From NCBI RefSeq assembly GCF_021134715.1, contig NC_060025.1, positions 5,704,001-5,768,000 of the forward strand: a DNA stretch of 64,000 bases. Direction: 5' to 3'. The DNA comes from Daphnia pulex. Taxonomy: Eukaryota > Arthropoda > Branchiopoda > Diplostraca > Daphniidae. Below, one piece after another: positions 1 through 11,176 of the stretch (position 1 is its first letter; every line of letters starts with the position of its first letter). The translations under genes were made by a program, and so were the position numbers. The notes beneath the pieces are model-generated. The model had not been told where the DNA came from and made no database searches. It saw only the letters and a program-made list of their open reading frames with translations.

Positions 1-994
1 ACAGATATGCATTGCCATTTGGAATTCGTTTTTTAAGTGGGACTTCAACTTTACGAATTCTTTTGCAATAAGTAATTTTAAAGATTTCGTACACAACACA
101 TTCACCCATGAGTCGATCTCCTTAGAATAGTTACGGAAATAAACGCTCTCAACGATGGAAAGTGGAAAGGCTTCTGCAACAATCAGTTCAAATGCCCGAA
201 TGTTAATCTTCTTCTCCTAGCTTACGTTTTTCATCTCTACGAACTATTTCACTTGAATTTGAATCAATTGTAAATTTCTCTATGACTTCAGAGGTTAGCT
301 TAAAAAAATTAAAAACTCAAGTCTCAAACCACTGAGTTTTAATTAGTTGAACACTAGCCATTCTTTATCAATGATAATATCAAAGTAAAAATATAGCGCA
401 ACAGAAAATGTGTCTTGTTTTAGGTTGACGTTGCCAAATGCTAACTAAAAACGTCAAATGTCTCCGTCAAACGTCATCCAGAAATTTGTCTCACGTCAAT
501 CGTCACGGCAAACATAACGTCATGACGAAACGTCAAATTTGACGGAACTTCAACCAATGACGTTCCAAACACTGCAAAGAACTATTAAATAATACATGGG
601 TAGCTTCCCAAAAGCAAGCTGACTAACTGAAAAGAATGGTAGTTGTTCAACAACTTCATTTTCTTTCTTAGCACTACCAATCACATTGGAAATACCCTCC
701 ATAAAAAAAATACCCTCCATGGAAAAACTATCATTCAAAAGTAGTAGCTAGATAGCTACATTGAAGAAAGTTGTTTAAGCTAAGAGGTATATTTAGTAAT
801 TATAAAAGATGCCCTTCTATTGACGGAAACTTATTGTGGCTTCGTGTATCCCGACTGAACAAGAAAACAGAAGATGGTGTCCAATAAGCTACTCCTTTTA
901 GGGAAGTAAAAAGAAGAAAACAAGCCACTACACTAACAGCGGCTTCTTGGATGATCTATCACTGGTTTTTTGGTACTGGCTTCTTGATTGTATT
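1..994. other. intergenic, no gene seen
   Basis: AT-rich sequence without a convincing reading frame on either strand. The only structure noticed is a dense run of CGTCA/TGACG pentamers at about 424-562, described separately. The short open frames here have no recognisable domain and no splice context. Confidence 0.5.
424..562. promoter_or_regulatory. cluster of CGTCA/TGACG motifs
   Basis: About eleven copies of CGTCA or its complement TGACG occur within roughly 140 bp, in both orientations, including a CGTCATGACG palindrome. TGACG is the half site of CRE/ATF and related bZIP factors. No gene start is seen close by, so the cluster may be a degenerate tandem repeat rather than a regulatory element. 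What is seen is the motif density; regulatory function is only a guess. Confidence 0.25.
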
Positions 995-1555
995 CGAGAC
1001 CTCCCTGGCTCCCTCATCCACACCCTAAAGAAATGGCAGGCGGGGGGTGGCGGCCTAATAATCACAATCTAATAATCATCCAATAATCCACAAGAACTCA
1101 ATGATGGGCCAGGTGGTCTACTGTGCCGTCGCAAACACCAAGCTCGAGCGTCAAACATGAGCACGAACAAGAGTGCCAACGTGAGAGCCTTCGCGACCGG
1201 CGCCGTCAAAGATTTCATCGTGCATCCGGTGATCCCTACGCTGATGGACCCGTCGCTCCACCCATTGCTCTACCGGTCACTGCATCAGTCACTGCACCCG
1301 TCTTTGCATCTGTCACTGCACCCGTCTTTGCATCTGTCACTGCACCCGTCGTTGCACCCGTTGCTGCACCCGAAGCTGAACCCGTCGCTAGATTGATTCC
1401 TTTTATTTCAGGGTTAGACTGAAAACCATCAATGGGCGATAAAATATTAGCTGTCCAAATTTTTTTTTTTTGTTTATAAAAAATATTAAATGCATAATGC
1501 ATTCAAATTTGTCCTATCATTTGATTTTATAATTTGTTTCTATAATTAGGATAAT
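995..1555 (+). repeat. dispersed repeat, copy 1, with Pro-Val tandem repeats
   Basis: This stretch begins with a CTCCCTGGCTCCCTC block and contains a short ORF (1123-1422) whose C-terminal half is a tandem array of TAPV/FASV-type units, built from 24-bp and 15-bp DNA repeats at about 1265-1385. It ends in an AT-rich tail. A diverged copy in the same orientation lies at 3830-4440. The two share the 5' block, a central stretch around CGGCGC...CAAAG...ACGCT, the Pro-Val repeat zone and the tail after TAGCTGTC. This is probably a decayed transposable element or a lineage-specific gene family. The coding status of the ORF is unproven. Confidence 0.45.
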
Positions 1556-2116
1556 AAATTATAATTGTATTCGTAGCAGAAAATTTACCAAATTCTAAAC
1601 TCCATTCTATTTGGATCTATGTATTTGGCAAATTCATAGAAAAATCACGATTGCAAGATTCACATTTGCATAGAACTCCCCCCCCCCCAAACTGCGATTA
1701 TGCTGCAAAAGACGCAGTTTTAACGAATGGCCAATCAATCAAGAGTACGGGAATAAAATTCAACTGCCACTTGTATAGAAGTCATGTTTTTACGTCGCTT
1801 TGAATCTTATTCTCGATTGCATGCACGACTTCTTAGAAGGAGTTGTTACGTTTTTTATCATGTTGTCCTTCGTAACTTTTGCCGAACTGATAGATATACA
1901 ACCTCTCTGCGAAGGAACTAAATGATAGGCTTAAGCGCTATTTGGATACGGCTTTTATGATAAAAAAAAATAAACCTAATTTAAGGATAAACTTATAAGG
2001 CAGGAGAAAAATTAAAGCACCAAAGAACGTTAAGCCCAAAATTTCTGCCTAAATACAATGCTTCCACTTATTTAGGTAATTGATTTCAATGACACTTATT
2101 TTGAGATCATCCTTAT
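1556..2116. other. intergenic, no gene seen
   Basis: AT-rich sequence with a poly-C tract near 1678-1688. No supported feature was found. Confidence 0.5.
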
Positions 2117-2880
2117 ATGTTGAATAGGATAATGGACATCATTTTTGCACAATCAATCACTGTTGAACATATCGTCATACTTGAAGACCTTATCAGTCAG
2201 ATTTTATCTCTTTTTAACAACTTTTTCCCGGATGTTAATCCCATAAACAAGTGGCATCACATGGTTCAATACCTTGTTACAATGCGACAGAGTGGGCCAC
2301 CTTTGCGTTACTGGTGCATTCGGTTCGAGGCCTATCACAACATTTAAAACGTGTTGCCCATGCAAACTGTAATTTTTTAGCATCGCTAAAAGTGTGGCAT
2401 ATCACTTGTAGACCGTATCTGGTGCAGAAACTTTGAACGAAAAAAATTATAAATTCTGAAGAATTTATTTTGGGTCCTTGTGACGTGAATGGAATTTCTT
2501 TTTCAAGAAAATTGAATCCTGAGAAGTTTTTCGATGTCTTTCAAGTTCAAAAATGCGTTAAATTTAACGGTAGAGAATTTCGCGATTGATCTGTTCTTCT
2601 ATTAAATCACAGCCACAAAACAGAATCTGGCCATCCTGAATTTGGTATTGTAAGAAAATAGCGGTTCACAATGAAAAGTTGCTGTTTACTATTCATGCTT
2701 ATGAGACTTCCGGTTTTCACGACCATTTCCATTCTTTTGAAGTGAAATCCTTGCCCGATGAAAAAAACTGTTGTAGTAGAATATTCAAATTTACCGGGCT
2801 GTGATCCATTATGGATACTTCAGAACTTCAAAATGAACGACCAAACCAAGTTTGTCTCCCCAAGACACTGTATCTTATAA
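2117..2880 (+). pseudogene. decayed coding region of an uncharacterised arthropod gene family (C-terminal part)
   Basis: Fragments in several frames join into one protein-like path. At 2117-2345 it reads HHMVQYLVTMRQSGPPLRYW then CIRFEAYH. After a frameshift comes KRVAHANCNF (about 2345-2380). Further on come FHDHFHSFEV (about 2715-2745), TVVVEYSNLP (about 2770-2800) and a terminal FVSPRHCIL followed by TAA near 2880. The pattern of a Lys/Trp-His-His...Tyr...Gly-Pro-Leu...Met-Arg-Phe-Glu-Ala motif, followed by a His-Phe-His-Ser-Phe-Glu-Val block and a final Tyr/His-Cys-Ile-Leu, is one I associate with repeated, probably transposon-derived arthropod proteins of unknown function; that association is from memory. 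At least four frameshifts or stops show that it is dead. The SAM-domain fragment starting at 3048 may belong to the same family. Confidence 0.45.
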
Positions 2881-3047
2881 CTGCAATGTATAATCATTCC
2901 TGTTAATTGCAAGTTGTTTTAGTTGTATTCTTCCGAAATTTTCATTTGTATCTCTATTCTTTACTGCATTCCTTCAAACGCTTAAACTTCCATCATGTCT
3001 CTCTGCCTCTTTACTGTATCCATTTTACTTATTTTGTATTGTGTTAG

Positions 3048-3620
3048 GGGAAGACATTGATGGAGAATGTCTCCTATCGCTGTCGGAAAAGCGAATTGAT
3101 GCTTTGAATCTCTCAATCGGACGTGGTTCAAAACTAAGAAAACTCATCCAACATCCTTTTGGAAAAGATAAAGAACAAGCTGTAATTGATGAGTTAAATT
3201 TAGAAGAAATGACCGAAAACGCCGAAATTGTCACAGTTAACGACGAAAATGTTCCAATGCAGGAAAATCAAGGAGAAAAAGGCAAGGTAAAATAATATAG
3301 ATGTTTTCATTAGTTTACCGTTATTCACAGCTGCATTGATTGCCCTATATTAATCGCTTTTTTAGAGCACATTTCAGATAGTTTCCATCTTAAAAGAATC
3401 AACAAAAGGACATAAATGAGTTTAGTCTTACATGGATCGCAAAGAAGCTTATTTGGAAGTGGAAGAACGCGAGTTATTTGTTAGAATTCTAGTTAGCCAT
3501 ATGTGCATGCTATCTGGAGAACCAAACAAAGTTCCAGGAAATCTGGAAACTTTTAATGGGGCGGAAAAAACTGTTTTGTGTTTTGATAAATGATTTCCCT
3601 GGAAATATATGCACCCTCAT
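3048..3620 (+). pseudogene. SAM-domain gene fragment, two exons, broken
   Basis: Exon one (3048-3286) has a good acceptor (GTGTTAG) and donor (CAAG/GTAAAA). It encodes the second half of a sterile alpha motif domain: EDIDGECLLSLSEKRIDAL, then a glycine and a KLRKLI helix, then an acidic tail. A second segment (from about 3366, after TTTTTAG) carries stop codons near 3415-3425 and then an open stretch from 3432 with ERELFVRILVSHMCMLSGEP, resembling a conserved block seen in the same arthropod SAM proteins. A frame change near 3590 leads to DFPWKYMHPH. The first SAM half and any start codon are missing, so this is a partial pseudogene. SAM domains mediate protein-protein oligomerisation; the cellular role here is unknown. 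Confidence 0.5.
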
Positions 3621-3829
3621 CTAATTAATAAGTTTGGTCAAGAAGAATACCCTTAATAAGGTTTCTTACAAGTCTCAACTAAATTTTTCTCTCTTCTGTC
3701 CCCTTGCCCTTACCTAATTTGGTGAGGTTTTATAGTTTTTTATTGTGGTTTTTATTTATTTTTTTATTTTTTAATTTAAAAAAATTATTTTGAGGGAAGT
3801 AATTAAAATGATTTTGGTTTATTTATTTA

Positions 3830-4440
3830 GAACTCCCTGGCTCCCTCGCCACCACCGGAACGAAATGTCTGATGGGAACTAGTGGCCTAATCGACAAGAC
3901 TTACATGACGGGCCAAATCATCGCCATTCAGGGAATGCGCAGGTCCGACGACTACAGCGCAGGCGCAATCTCCAATTCAAGGCGATTCACGAACGCCAAC
4001 AGCACCACCGAGAATAGCGCCAACAGGAGCGCGAACGGCGCTGACAAAGGGTCCCGCTCACCCGCTGCTCCCCACGCTAATGAACGCTTATGGATTCACT
4101 GCTACGCCCGTTGCTCAACCCGTTGCTCGACCCGCTGATCTACCCGTTGCTGAACCCGGAGCTCAAACCGGAGCTCAAACCCGAAATAAATCCGGAGCTC
4201 AACCAGGAGCTCAACCCGTAGCTGAACCCGGAGTTCAACCCGTACCTGAACCTGGAGTTCAACCCGGAGCTGAATCCCGGCTTAAAGTTGATTGGCTTAT
4301 AGACCAATTTCACGATTAGGCCGGAAACGATCAAATACTAGTAGCTGTCAATTTTTTTGTTTATCAAAAAATTGTTAAAGACACGATTCATTCAAATTTA
4401 TCCAATCTTGATTTTATAAATGGGTTCTATAATAAGGATT
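3830..4440 (+). repeat. dispersed repeat, copy 2, with Pro-Val/Gly-Ala-Gln tandem repeats
   Basis: Diverged copy of the element at 995-1555. It starts with the same CTCCCTGGCTCCCTC block and has an ORF (4080-4319) of repeated PVAEPGAQ-like units. The DNA is a 12-18 bp tandem array centred on GAGCTCAACCCG (about 4105-4275), with many SacI-like GAGCTC sites. The 3' tail after TAGCTGTCAATTTTTTTGTT resembles that of copy 1. Both ORFs stop just after the array and both are followed by an AT-rich tail. Coding function is unproven. Confidence 0.45.
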
Positions 4441-6874
4441 TCAACAGCAAAAATCTATCCCTGAGAAATTTATGGGCGGTTATGGGCTTCAAAGTGTTTA
4501 TTGTGCGCGCAGTAGATGAGTGAAAGTTTCCCGATAGGGATTTTATTTCAACTTGATGACATGTGACTCCCCAAACTCACCAACCGTCAACCGATAAGAT
4601 GGCGATGTTCCTCTCAGAGGTATTGGAATGAAGTGAAATTAATAGGGGAATTGAGATGAGAGAAATAGAATGTATTCACTCGTCCGAGTACTAAGTCCAA
4701 CTGCCGTCTCTATGCTACAAGAGGAGGGGGGCGACATTGCCAAGTCATTCCAGGTATAACGAGAACGTCAAAAATCGAGGAGGGTTTCATTCTTATTTTA
4801 TACGTTTTTTAATGGTTGAGTTCTAGAAATTTGAATTAATACTAGTTTGTAGAGGGTTTAATAACGGAGTGCAACGTCACAGTTTCAGTTATATTTGATT
4901 AGATATTAACTTAGGGTAATTGATGAAACTGTGGAGTACGAGAAAATGATGAGTTTCAGTAATAATTTTTTTTTCACTAGATGGCTCTCATGAATTTCTG
5001 CAAACTAGTTTTTGAAGGCCGTAATGAAAGCTGTAGGTTTGATGCCATTGCCAATATATTGAGTTTTTTATGAAATTAAAGATCATTAATCCACTTGAAA
5101 GTCAGTTAATAATTAATAAAGTTTTAATAGTTATCAACAACAACACTAAGCACACCAACCAATGTGAAAATTTTATGTGGAGTGTTTACGTTAACTTTTG
5201 GTGAGAATGTTAGCAATCGTTGAGCTAAAGAATAGCCTACTTGTTTAGTTTAATTTAACTTAGATGTTTTCTTAAAATTGTTTTTTTATATTTACAAAAT
5301 TAATAGGTGAAAAGATATTCTTGTATTGGTACAATCTGAAACAGTTTCTCTTATTGGTTAATTCCTGTCAGTTCACGCTAATGGTAAAAACTCATTGATG
5401 TAACGAATAAAGAATAATTGAACATGAACATGGAAGTTAGTTTACTGAGATATTGTTACATCATTTGTTTTTTTATAGGGAAAATGAAGTAGGAATTGAA
5501 AAATATTCAATTTGAATTGGAAAATATTTAAGTCAACTGTTGGTAATAACATTTACTTATTTTAAATGGATGGCAGGATATGGTTGGAAACAAAAATCTG
5601 TATAGTACTACTCTGTAATAGTTTTACTCATTTAGGGTTTTATGTCATGTCAATCGACGTTAATGAAACCAGTCATTGAGATGAAGAATAACCACACTTA
5701 ATGTTGCTTGAAGTGTGATAGTGTTTCTTAAATTGTTGTTTTATATAGGAGAATTGAAGATGGAATTGGTATGTTTGTTCATGTTGTTCATGTTGCAATG
5801 GTATTTTGTCATGACAATTACTATGTAAACTTTGTCTGGAAACATTAGTACAGGTTGTAAAAGTTTGTAAGGTTTCCAATTTTGACCAAAAATACACAGT
5901 TTTTTTTTTAATTTCGAGTTCTGTTTTTTTTCAATTTTTTCTTCAAGTTTTCTCAGTTTGCTATACATCACTTTCCTTAAATACATGAGTATTAAAGAAA
6001 TTAACATGAAAAAAACTGCTGTTGTTGATAAGTTCAGTTGTGTTTGATAATAGTTCAGTGAAGTTCAAATTGTTGATAACGTAGTATTTGTGCATCGATC
6101 CTGTTGTTAAGTAATATTTTCCCTGAATTTTTTAAAAGTTTCACAGGTTGCGCAGGAATTGGGTAAGTAGATATGTACCCCAAGCAGTATGTAGGAATTA
6201 GAAGCAGTACTTTATTTATTTTGAAGAACCTTATAATTAAAATCATGTGTAGTATACGAATAAGATGTTTGGAAACAATAATTTGTTTGGTGAATCATAC
6301 TTACTTAATCAAGACGAACTGTCGTTTTTCGTTTTGTAATAGGTGTAGATGAGGTACGGTTTATTTGTGTACAAAAAATGATTTTTGATGTTGTGCGTAT
6401 TGCTGAGGGAGGCAGTTTTAGAAATCAAAATGACAAGTTGTTTCGTTTTGTACTTTTTAAAAGGTAAAATATTTTCATCGGTAAATGAGGAACAGTGCAT
6501 ATCGAGAAATTTATGATTTTTTATGAATGTATTATTCTGTAATTGATTTTGTATTGATTTTGTTCGTTAAAAAAAATAAATGACGCTAATGATGATGATG
6601 AATGTTTTGAAGAATAATGGCGTGTTTCTGATATTGTCACATGAATAAAGGGTGTTTTTTCTTAAATTTCAAGTAAAGTAAATTTTAATAAATAGTAAGA
6701 TAATTTTTTTGTTCGATTTTCTTAATTTATTTTTATTTTCTTTGGTTTAAATTTCGCCAACGAGAATATTAAGGGACTTTCTTATATGTCTTTGTATGAC
6801 AGTTTTTCCTAGAAACTTTCGACTTTTATATGTATTCTTGGAAATTTCTAAGTGTAATAAGTCTTGGATTACGT
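4441..6874. other. AT-rich intergenic region, no gene seen
   Basis: About 2.4 kb of AT-rich DNA. Several T-rich tracts followed by TATAG and short A-rich open stretches (near 5475 and 5745) resemble splice acceptors, but the frames behind them carry no recognisable protein. Short diverged direct repeats containing ATTGAAGAT/GGAATTG are possible. No supported gene. Confidence 0.45.
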
Positions 6875-7146
6875 CCTACTAAGACGCGCCATCCAAGCGA
6901 TATCCCAGGTATGTACAACGGGATGTTGGCGTCCCTCATCCCATGTGGATGTTCAGGGTACGCTACCAGTATGTACATAAATGGATAAAAAATTAAGAAA
7001 TTCTTTGATCCCAACAGTATATGAAAAACATATACAATGGACATACCATCAAGTACATTCACTGAATGTACCGGAAGTATGTTTGGTGTACGTACAGTTC
7101 TCATCCAAAAAAGATGAAAGCTTGTGTATTAATATCTATCTAATGC

Positions 7147-7230
7147 TGCGTCTACACTAGCCGTTTTTACAGACAAGTTACGGTCGAATTCGGTGTCTGT
7201 ATGTCTGTAAAAACTGCTAGTGTAGACGCA
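7147..7230. repeat. short palindromic MITE-like element
   Basis: The sequence from TGCGTCTACACTAGC to the reverse complement GCTAGTGTAGACGCA forms an inverted repeat of about 30 bp per arm with one or two mismatches (GTTTTTACAGACA in the arms), around a loop of about 25 bp. It would fold as a near-perfect hairpin. Size and structure fit a foldback or MITE remnant. No target duplication was established. Confidence 0.5.
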
Positions 7231-7676
7231 CCTTAACGTATCTTCGATTAAATATAATTTTTTTTACTTTTCTTCTTTTACAAGCAGCATTATTTATCCG
7301 TTAAGAACTTAACTTTCTAAATAAACATGATAAATGAAAAAATAAACTTATTTTTATTATTATAATTTACTTATTGCTAAGTTTATTTATTAGTAAACAC
7401 GCTACGGACTTCTGTACGTAAATAAAAAAAAATGTGCTACAACTGTTAATGTGTATGACAGTTATTAGTTTAAATAAATATATATTTTAAAATGGTCCCC
7501 TAATATCTTATATAAAAATCCAACTGTAAAGGCGTAAATCACCCCATAAAAGTAGAAGAAGAACTTTTATATGTACGTTAAGATAAAACCTTACTAATGT
7601 GTGTTATGCTATGCCCTTTCTAAACAGTCGATTAAGTAACAAACTACGTTAATAAAACTATGCTAGTTTTTATATA

Positions 7677-7745
7677 ACTATTGTGGCGTAGCTGTACAGC
7701 ACTGGCCTTCCACTCCGACGGTCCGGGTTCGATTCTCGAAATAGT
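7677..7745 (+). tRNA. tRNA-like sequence, possibly a degenerate tRNA-Gly or tRNA-derived SINE head
   Basis: The sequence carries an A-box-like TGGCGTAGC (7684-7692) and a B-box GGTTCGATTC (7727-7736) at normal spacing. The ends ACTATT and AATAGT can pair as a 6-bp acceptor stem. A TCC triplet sits where the anticodon would be, suggesting Gly, but the anticodon stem pairs poorly. It is therefore more likely a pseudogene or the head of a SINE than a working tRNA. Confidence 0.3.
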
Positions 7746-8253
7746 CAAAGCTTCTTTCCAAGTAAAATTAATTCAGAATGGGAAATCAGAGAGAAAAGTA
7801 TGGAAAGAATAACAGCTGGAATATCCCTAATTTGTTTATTTCAATTGGAATGACCATCCCAACTGCAGACAATTTTGGACGTACTTCGGATATACCCCAC
7901 AGTACGTCGAGGGGAAGGTAATTAGGATATTCCCCGTACATCCATTGTATGTAAAATGGGATGTACCAGATCCCAAAATTTACATCCCATGGATATACCA
8001 TGGACGTCCATGTCTTAGTAGGGTTCGATTATTTTGAAATTTTTAAAGTTTTTCAATGAGGGAAATAATATGCTATCCTAATACGATTTTGGGAAAATTG
8101 TGGAATGTTGGCGCTCGTAGTTATTATTTTTGATTGAAAGTATTCAGTGCTATTTGCTGAAGTAAAGGTTTTCCATCGTTTTTATTTTTATATATTTTAG
8201 TGTTTGTTTGTTCTATTGGTTGCGAACGCAGTGTTTTAAATTGATATTGGAAA

Positions 8254-8700
8254 ATGCCACCCAACAAAGACATTTTTAACGAAATTAGTTTTTTGGATGA
8301 AGAAGTATCGAACGAAATTGTTAAAGGGAAATCTAGTGAAAATGGTAGCACAGTGAGAAAATTTTTGTTAGGAGCAGTGAATAAAAAAATGGAATTCGTT
8401 GGTATGGGGAATAAAGTAATACTAAATTTAAGCCGCTTGTAAATTAACATCTGTAGGAAGTTGTAGTTGTGATACATCTGTGTATAAGAATATTATTTTT
8501 GAAATTGATCGTGATAGTGAAATGAGGCGTCAATTTTCTATAAAAGGTAATGATGGATGGTCATCGACTAGTGACAAGATTATCGAATACGGAACTGTAG
8601 AAAAATTCTATAAATCAAGTTCTAGTGTTATTTCAATTGATACAAAAAAATAGAAAAACAAAAAGTGTCGTTAACAGACATAGGTGCTGATTGGAGCAGT
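8254..8700 (+). pseudogene. unrecognised coding remnant upstream of the Helitron
   Basis: A 62-codon ORF starting MPPNKDIFNEISFLDEE (8254-8442) is followed, after a frame change, by another open stretch around 8490-8650 with RRQFSIKGNDGWSSTSDK. The composition looks protein-coding (acidic, few low-complexity tracts), but no family is recognised. It has the same orientation as the Helitron remnant that starts about 300 bp downstream and could be that element's N-terminal region or an unrelated captured fragment. Frameshifts indicate that it is not functional. Confidence 0.25.
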
Positions 8701-8945
8701 TGTGAATTGAAGCATAGTTTTCTGCATTGAAAAAACCGGAATTTCAGGTTGTGGTCAAATTGAAAATGGGTTTAGAAAAAACAGAGAAGACTGTTAGATT
8801 TGGAGGGCATATGACCAATCGGAAGCCTGATAATAGAATGAGGATTGAATGAGTATTTTATCGAAGGAAAGGAGTAATAATCAGGAAAGGAGATATTGAT
8901 AGTTAGCTACATAGGTCTCAACAAATTTCAAAAGAAAAAAAATGA

Positions 8946-9640
8946 ATGTGTACATTAGGGAAAAGAAAAAGCAATTCTGATATTTTTTATACTGATAAAG
9001 AACTGCTAGAACTAGATGAAAAAGGTATGCCAGATTCAGACGAGAAGTTGTCTGAAATAACTAGTGATATTTTCAGGAAATATCACGAAGAAGTCGTTAC
9101 TTGCGCAGTATGCTATCAGTTTACAAACATTTCAATAACGAAATTGTTGTCAGTTGGTCAGTTTCCAAAAAAAATGTACACGCTGCTAAAAGCACCATGG
9201 GATTGGGAAATCGAATGATAAACTACATCCATCACTTATCAAGCAATATGATGTTTCGGAAATGTTTCCTGGTCAGTTACAATTTAAAAATGTTCTTCTT
9301 TCCCCAAACTGTGTGTTGCGCCATTTGACAAGATGTGCTTCTCCCGAAAACTGTCGATGTATCCCCAAGATGTATTGTTGCGACCAAGACGTTTGTAGAG
9401 ATTAAAAAGAGGAAAATTACCAAAATTTTCTATTGCTAATAGAAACTGGGTTGTGGAGCTTTCGCCTGATCTGCGTAAAATGTCTTTTGGTTCTTTAAGT
9501 TAAAAGACCAGTGCAATCGTACGGAAGAATATAAAACTTCGGTGCAACGTCCAGGCCCTAAGCTAGGTAGTTGGTTGAAAGGTTACGTATATTAAAACAG
9601 GCTATACACGGCGTTTGTAACTAAAACAATTCCCATCATT
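8946..9640 (+). pseudogene. Helitron N-terminal region (decayed)
   Basis: Starting near 8946, a frame with FYTDKELLELDEKGMPDSDE, a CAVC cysteine pair (near 9104-9115) and FPKKMYTLLKAPWD is followed in another frame by YDVSEMFPG (about 9248-9275), an LLSPNCVLRHLTRC-like stretch and KRGKLPKFSIANRNW (about 9404-9450). This is the conserved N-terminal block that precedes Rep in many animal Helitrons. At least three frame breaks are present. Confidence 0.6.
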
Positions 9641-9706
9641 CCAGACCCAAGTCCTGTTCGAGTCCTTGTCAAAGTTCGAGTCTCCGTTCACAAACGATGC
9701 TCTTCT

Positions 9707-10975
9707 TTGAACAAGGGGAAAATAGCTGCAACTAAAACCGATTATATTATCAAACCCGTAAAAATGAAACAACTTTATCAGTTTTGGAACGATGTCGATA
9801 ACGAGTTTATGAAAAAAGTGCGTTTTGACGAAGGGTCATTTCGGGTACCAAAAAATACCGTTTCACCAGAAGTTTATTTTCTTGATAATGACAAACATGA
9901 AAAAGTAAATGAAGTGGATTCCGAAGCAAAAAAGAATAAGAAAAGAATAGCTACTACGGGGGAGATCAGCATGATTTCGTGTACTGTTACAATTAGAGAA
10001 AAAGATAACGGGGAATTCGTACACGAAGAAATGTTCGATGCATTGCCGAAAAAACCATCAACTAAGTCACAAACGTTCGTCATAAGAGCGGCTGAAGATT
10101 TAGTCTCAGATTCCGATCCCAATTATCTTAAAATTCGTTATCCAGATTTATTCCCATTTTCGGCGAGGAGGATTTGGTTAAACCAGAAAAATTCCAATCT
10201 CCAAGAAAAGACTCGTTGCATTTTACGCCAATCTTAGAAGGAGGAAATTTCAGAAAATTAATTTTGTTTTGCCTCTGTAAGATTACATATACCGAACACA
10301 TCTTACAACAAAGCTATGGTTAGGGCAAAATTACCCTCGCGAATAGTGGACAAGGACGGAAGCGTTATGCCTCAAGCTGTAGCTTATTCAAAGTATCAAA
10401 GGAAGACATGAGAAAATCAGTTGAATATCAAATTGAGTGCATTAAAAGGAAAAAAATAGGGCAAAGTGCGCCGCGTCCTCTCAAAATTGTAAATGGTCTT
10501 GCATCTTCAGTTTTAACGGATAAAAAAATAGCGAATCCAACGATTCAACATTCTCAAGCTGCAGCGCAGCGCAATAGACAACAAGTGTATGCAGTTTATG
10601 CGAAAAACGGTAAAGCCCACATTTTGCTAACTATAAGTCCAAATGACGCTAAATCATACAGAGTTAGGTGGTTTGCCTTGATCCAGAAGAAGCCATTCCA
10701 CATGCCAATGCGATACCATTGGAAACAAAACGTTTTAAGATCCTGTCCGATCACCCTGTGGTAGCAGCGTTACATTTCCAACAGGTTCTTGATATTATTA
10801 TTGAAGATATCATTGGCTAGTGTTCTAAGAAAGGAAAACCATTCTAGCACGGGAGTCTTTTTGGGGTTCCCCAAGCTTGACTACGTATCGTCGAGGAGCA
10901 ATATCGCCTTACTCTGCACACGCACATGCTCATTTGGTTATATGGACATAGAAAAATAGAGTACCAGTTGAATAG
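9707..10975 (+). pseudogene. Helitron middle and Rep (HUH nuclease) region, decayed
   Basis: The 176-codon ORF at 9707-10237 contains PVKMKQLYQFWNDVDNEF near its start and DPNYLKIRYPDLFPF near its end, both typical of Helitron polyproteins. The ORF at 10408-10764 carries the Rep signature GKAHILLTISPNDAKS (about 10606-10653). In a third frame at about 10888-10935 is VEEQYRLTLHTHMLIW, whose His-Thr-His (codons at 10917-10925) corresponds to the metal-binding HUH motif. Rep would nick and rejoin single-stranded ends. Frame changes between these blocks and stops within them make the gene nonfunctional. Confidence 0.7.
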
Positions 10976-11176
10976 TGCTTTGTTATCCGATAATCAACAA
11001 CACCTAGCAGTAATTATGTCATCCATCCAATAGGCCTAATATAGACGGACCCTGTAAGTTTGTTTCATAACATTATAAGAAAATATCAATTTACTGGAAC
11101 GTTTTTTTATAATAGCAGGAAACAGAGGAAAAAATCAAAACAAAGTATCTCCACGTTGACAAATTAACGAAAAAGT

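Larger units (their letters stand above)
6875..8022. mobile_element. possible inverted-repeat element with CCTACTAAGAC ends
   Basis: An 11-bp motif CCTACTAAGAC at 6875-6885 is repeated in inverse orientation at 8012-8022. Just inside both ends the sequence is rich in short palindromic GGATGT/ACATCC and GGTATATCC-like words. The interior holds a small palindromic element (7147-7230) and a tRNA-like sequence. Eleven matching bases could arise by chance in AT-rich DNA, so this is tentative. No transposase reading frame is visible. Confidence 0.2.
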
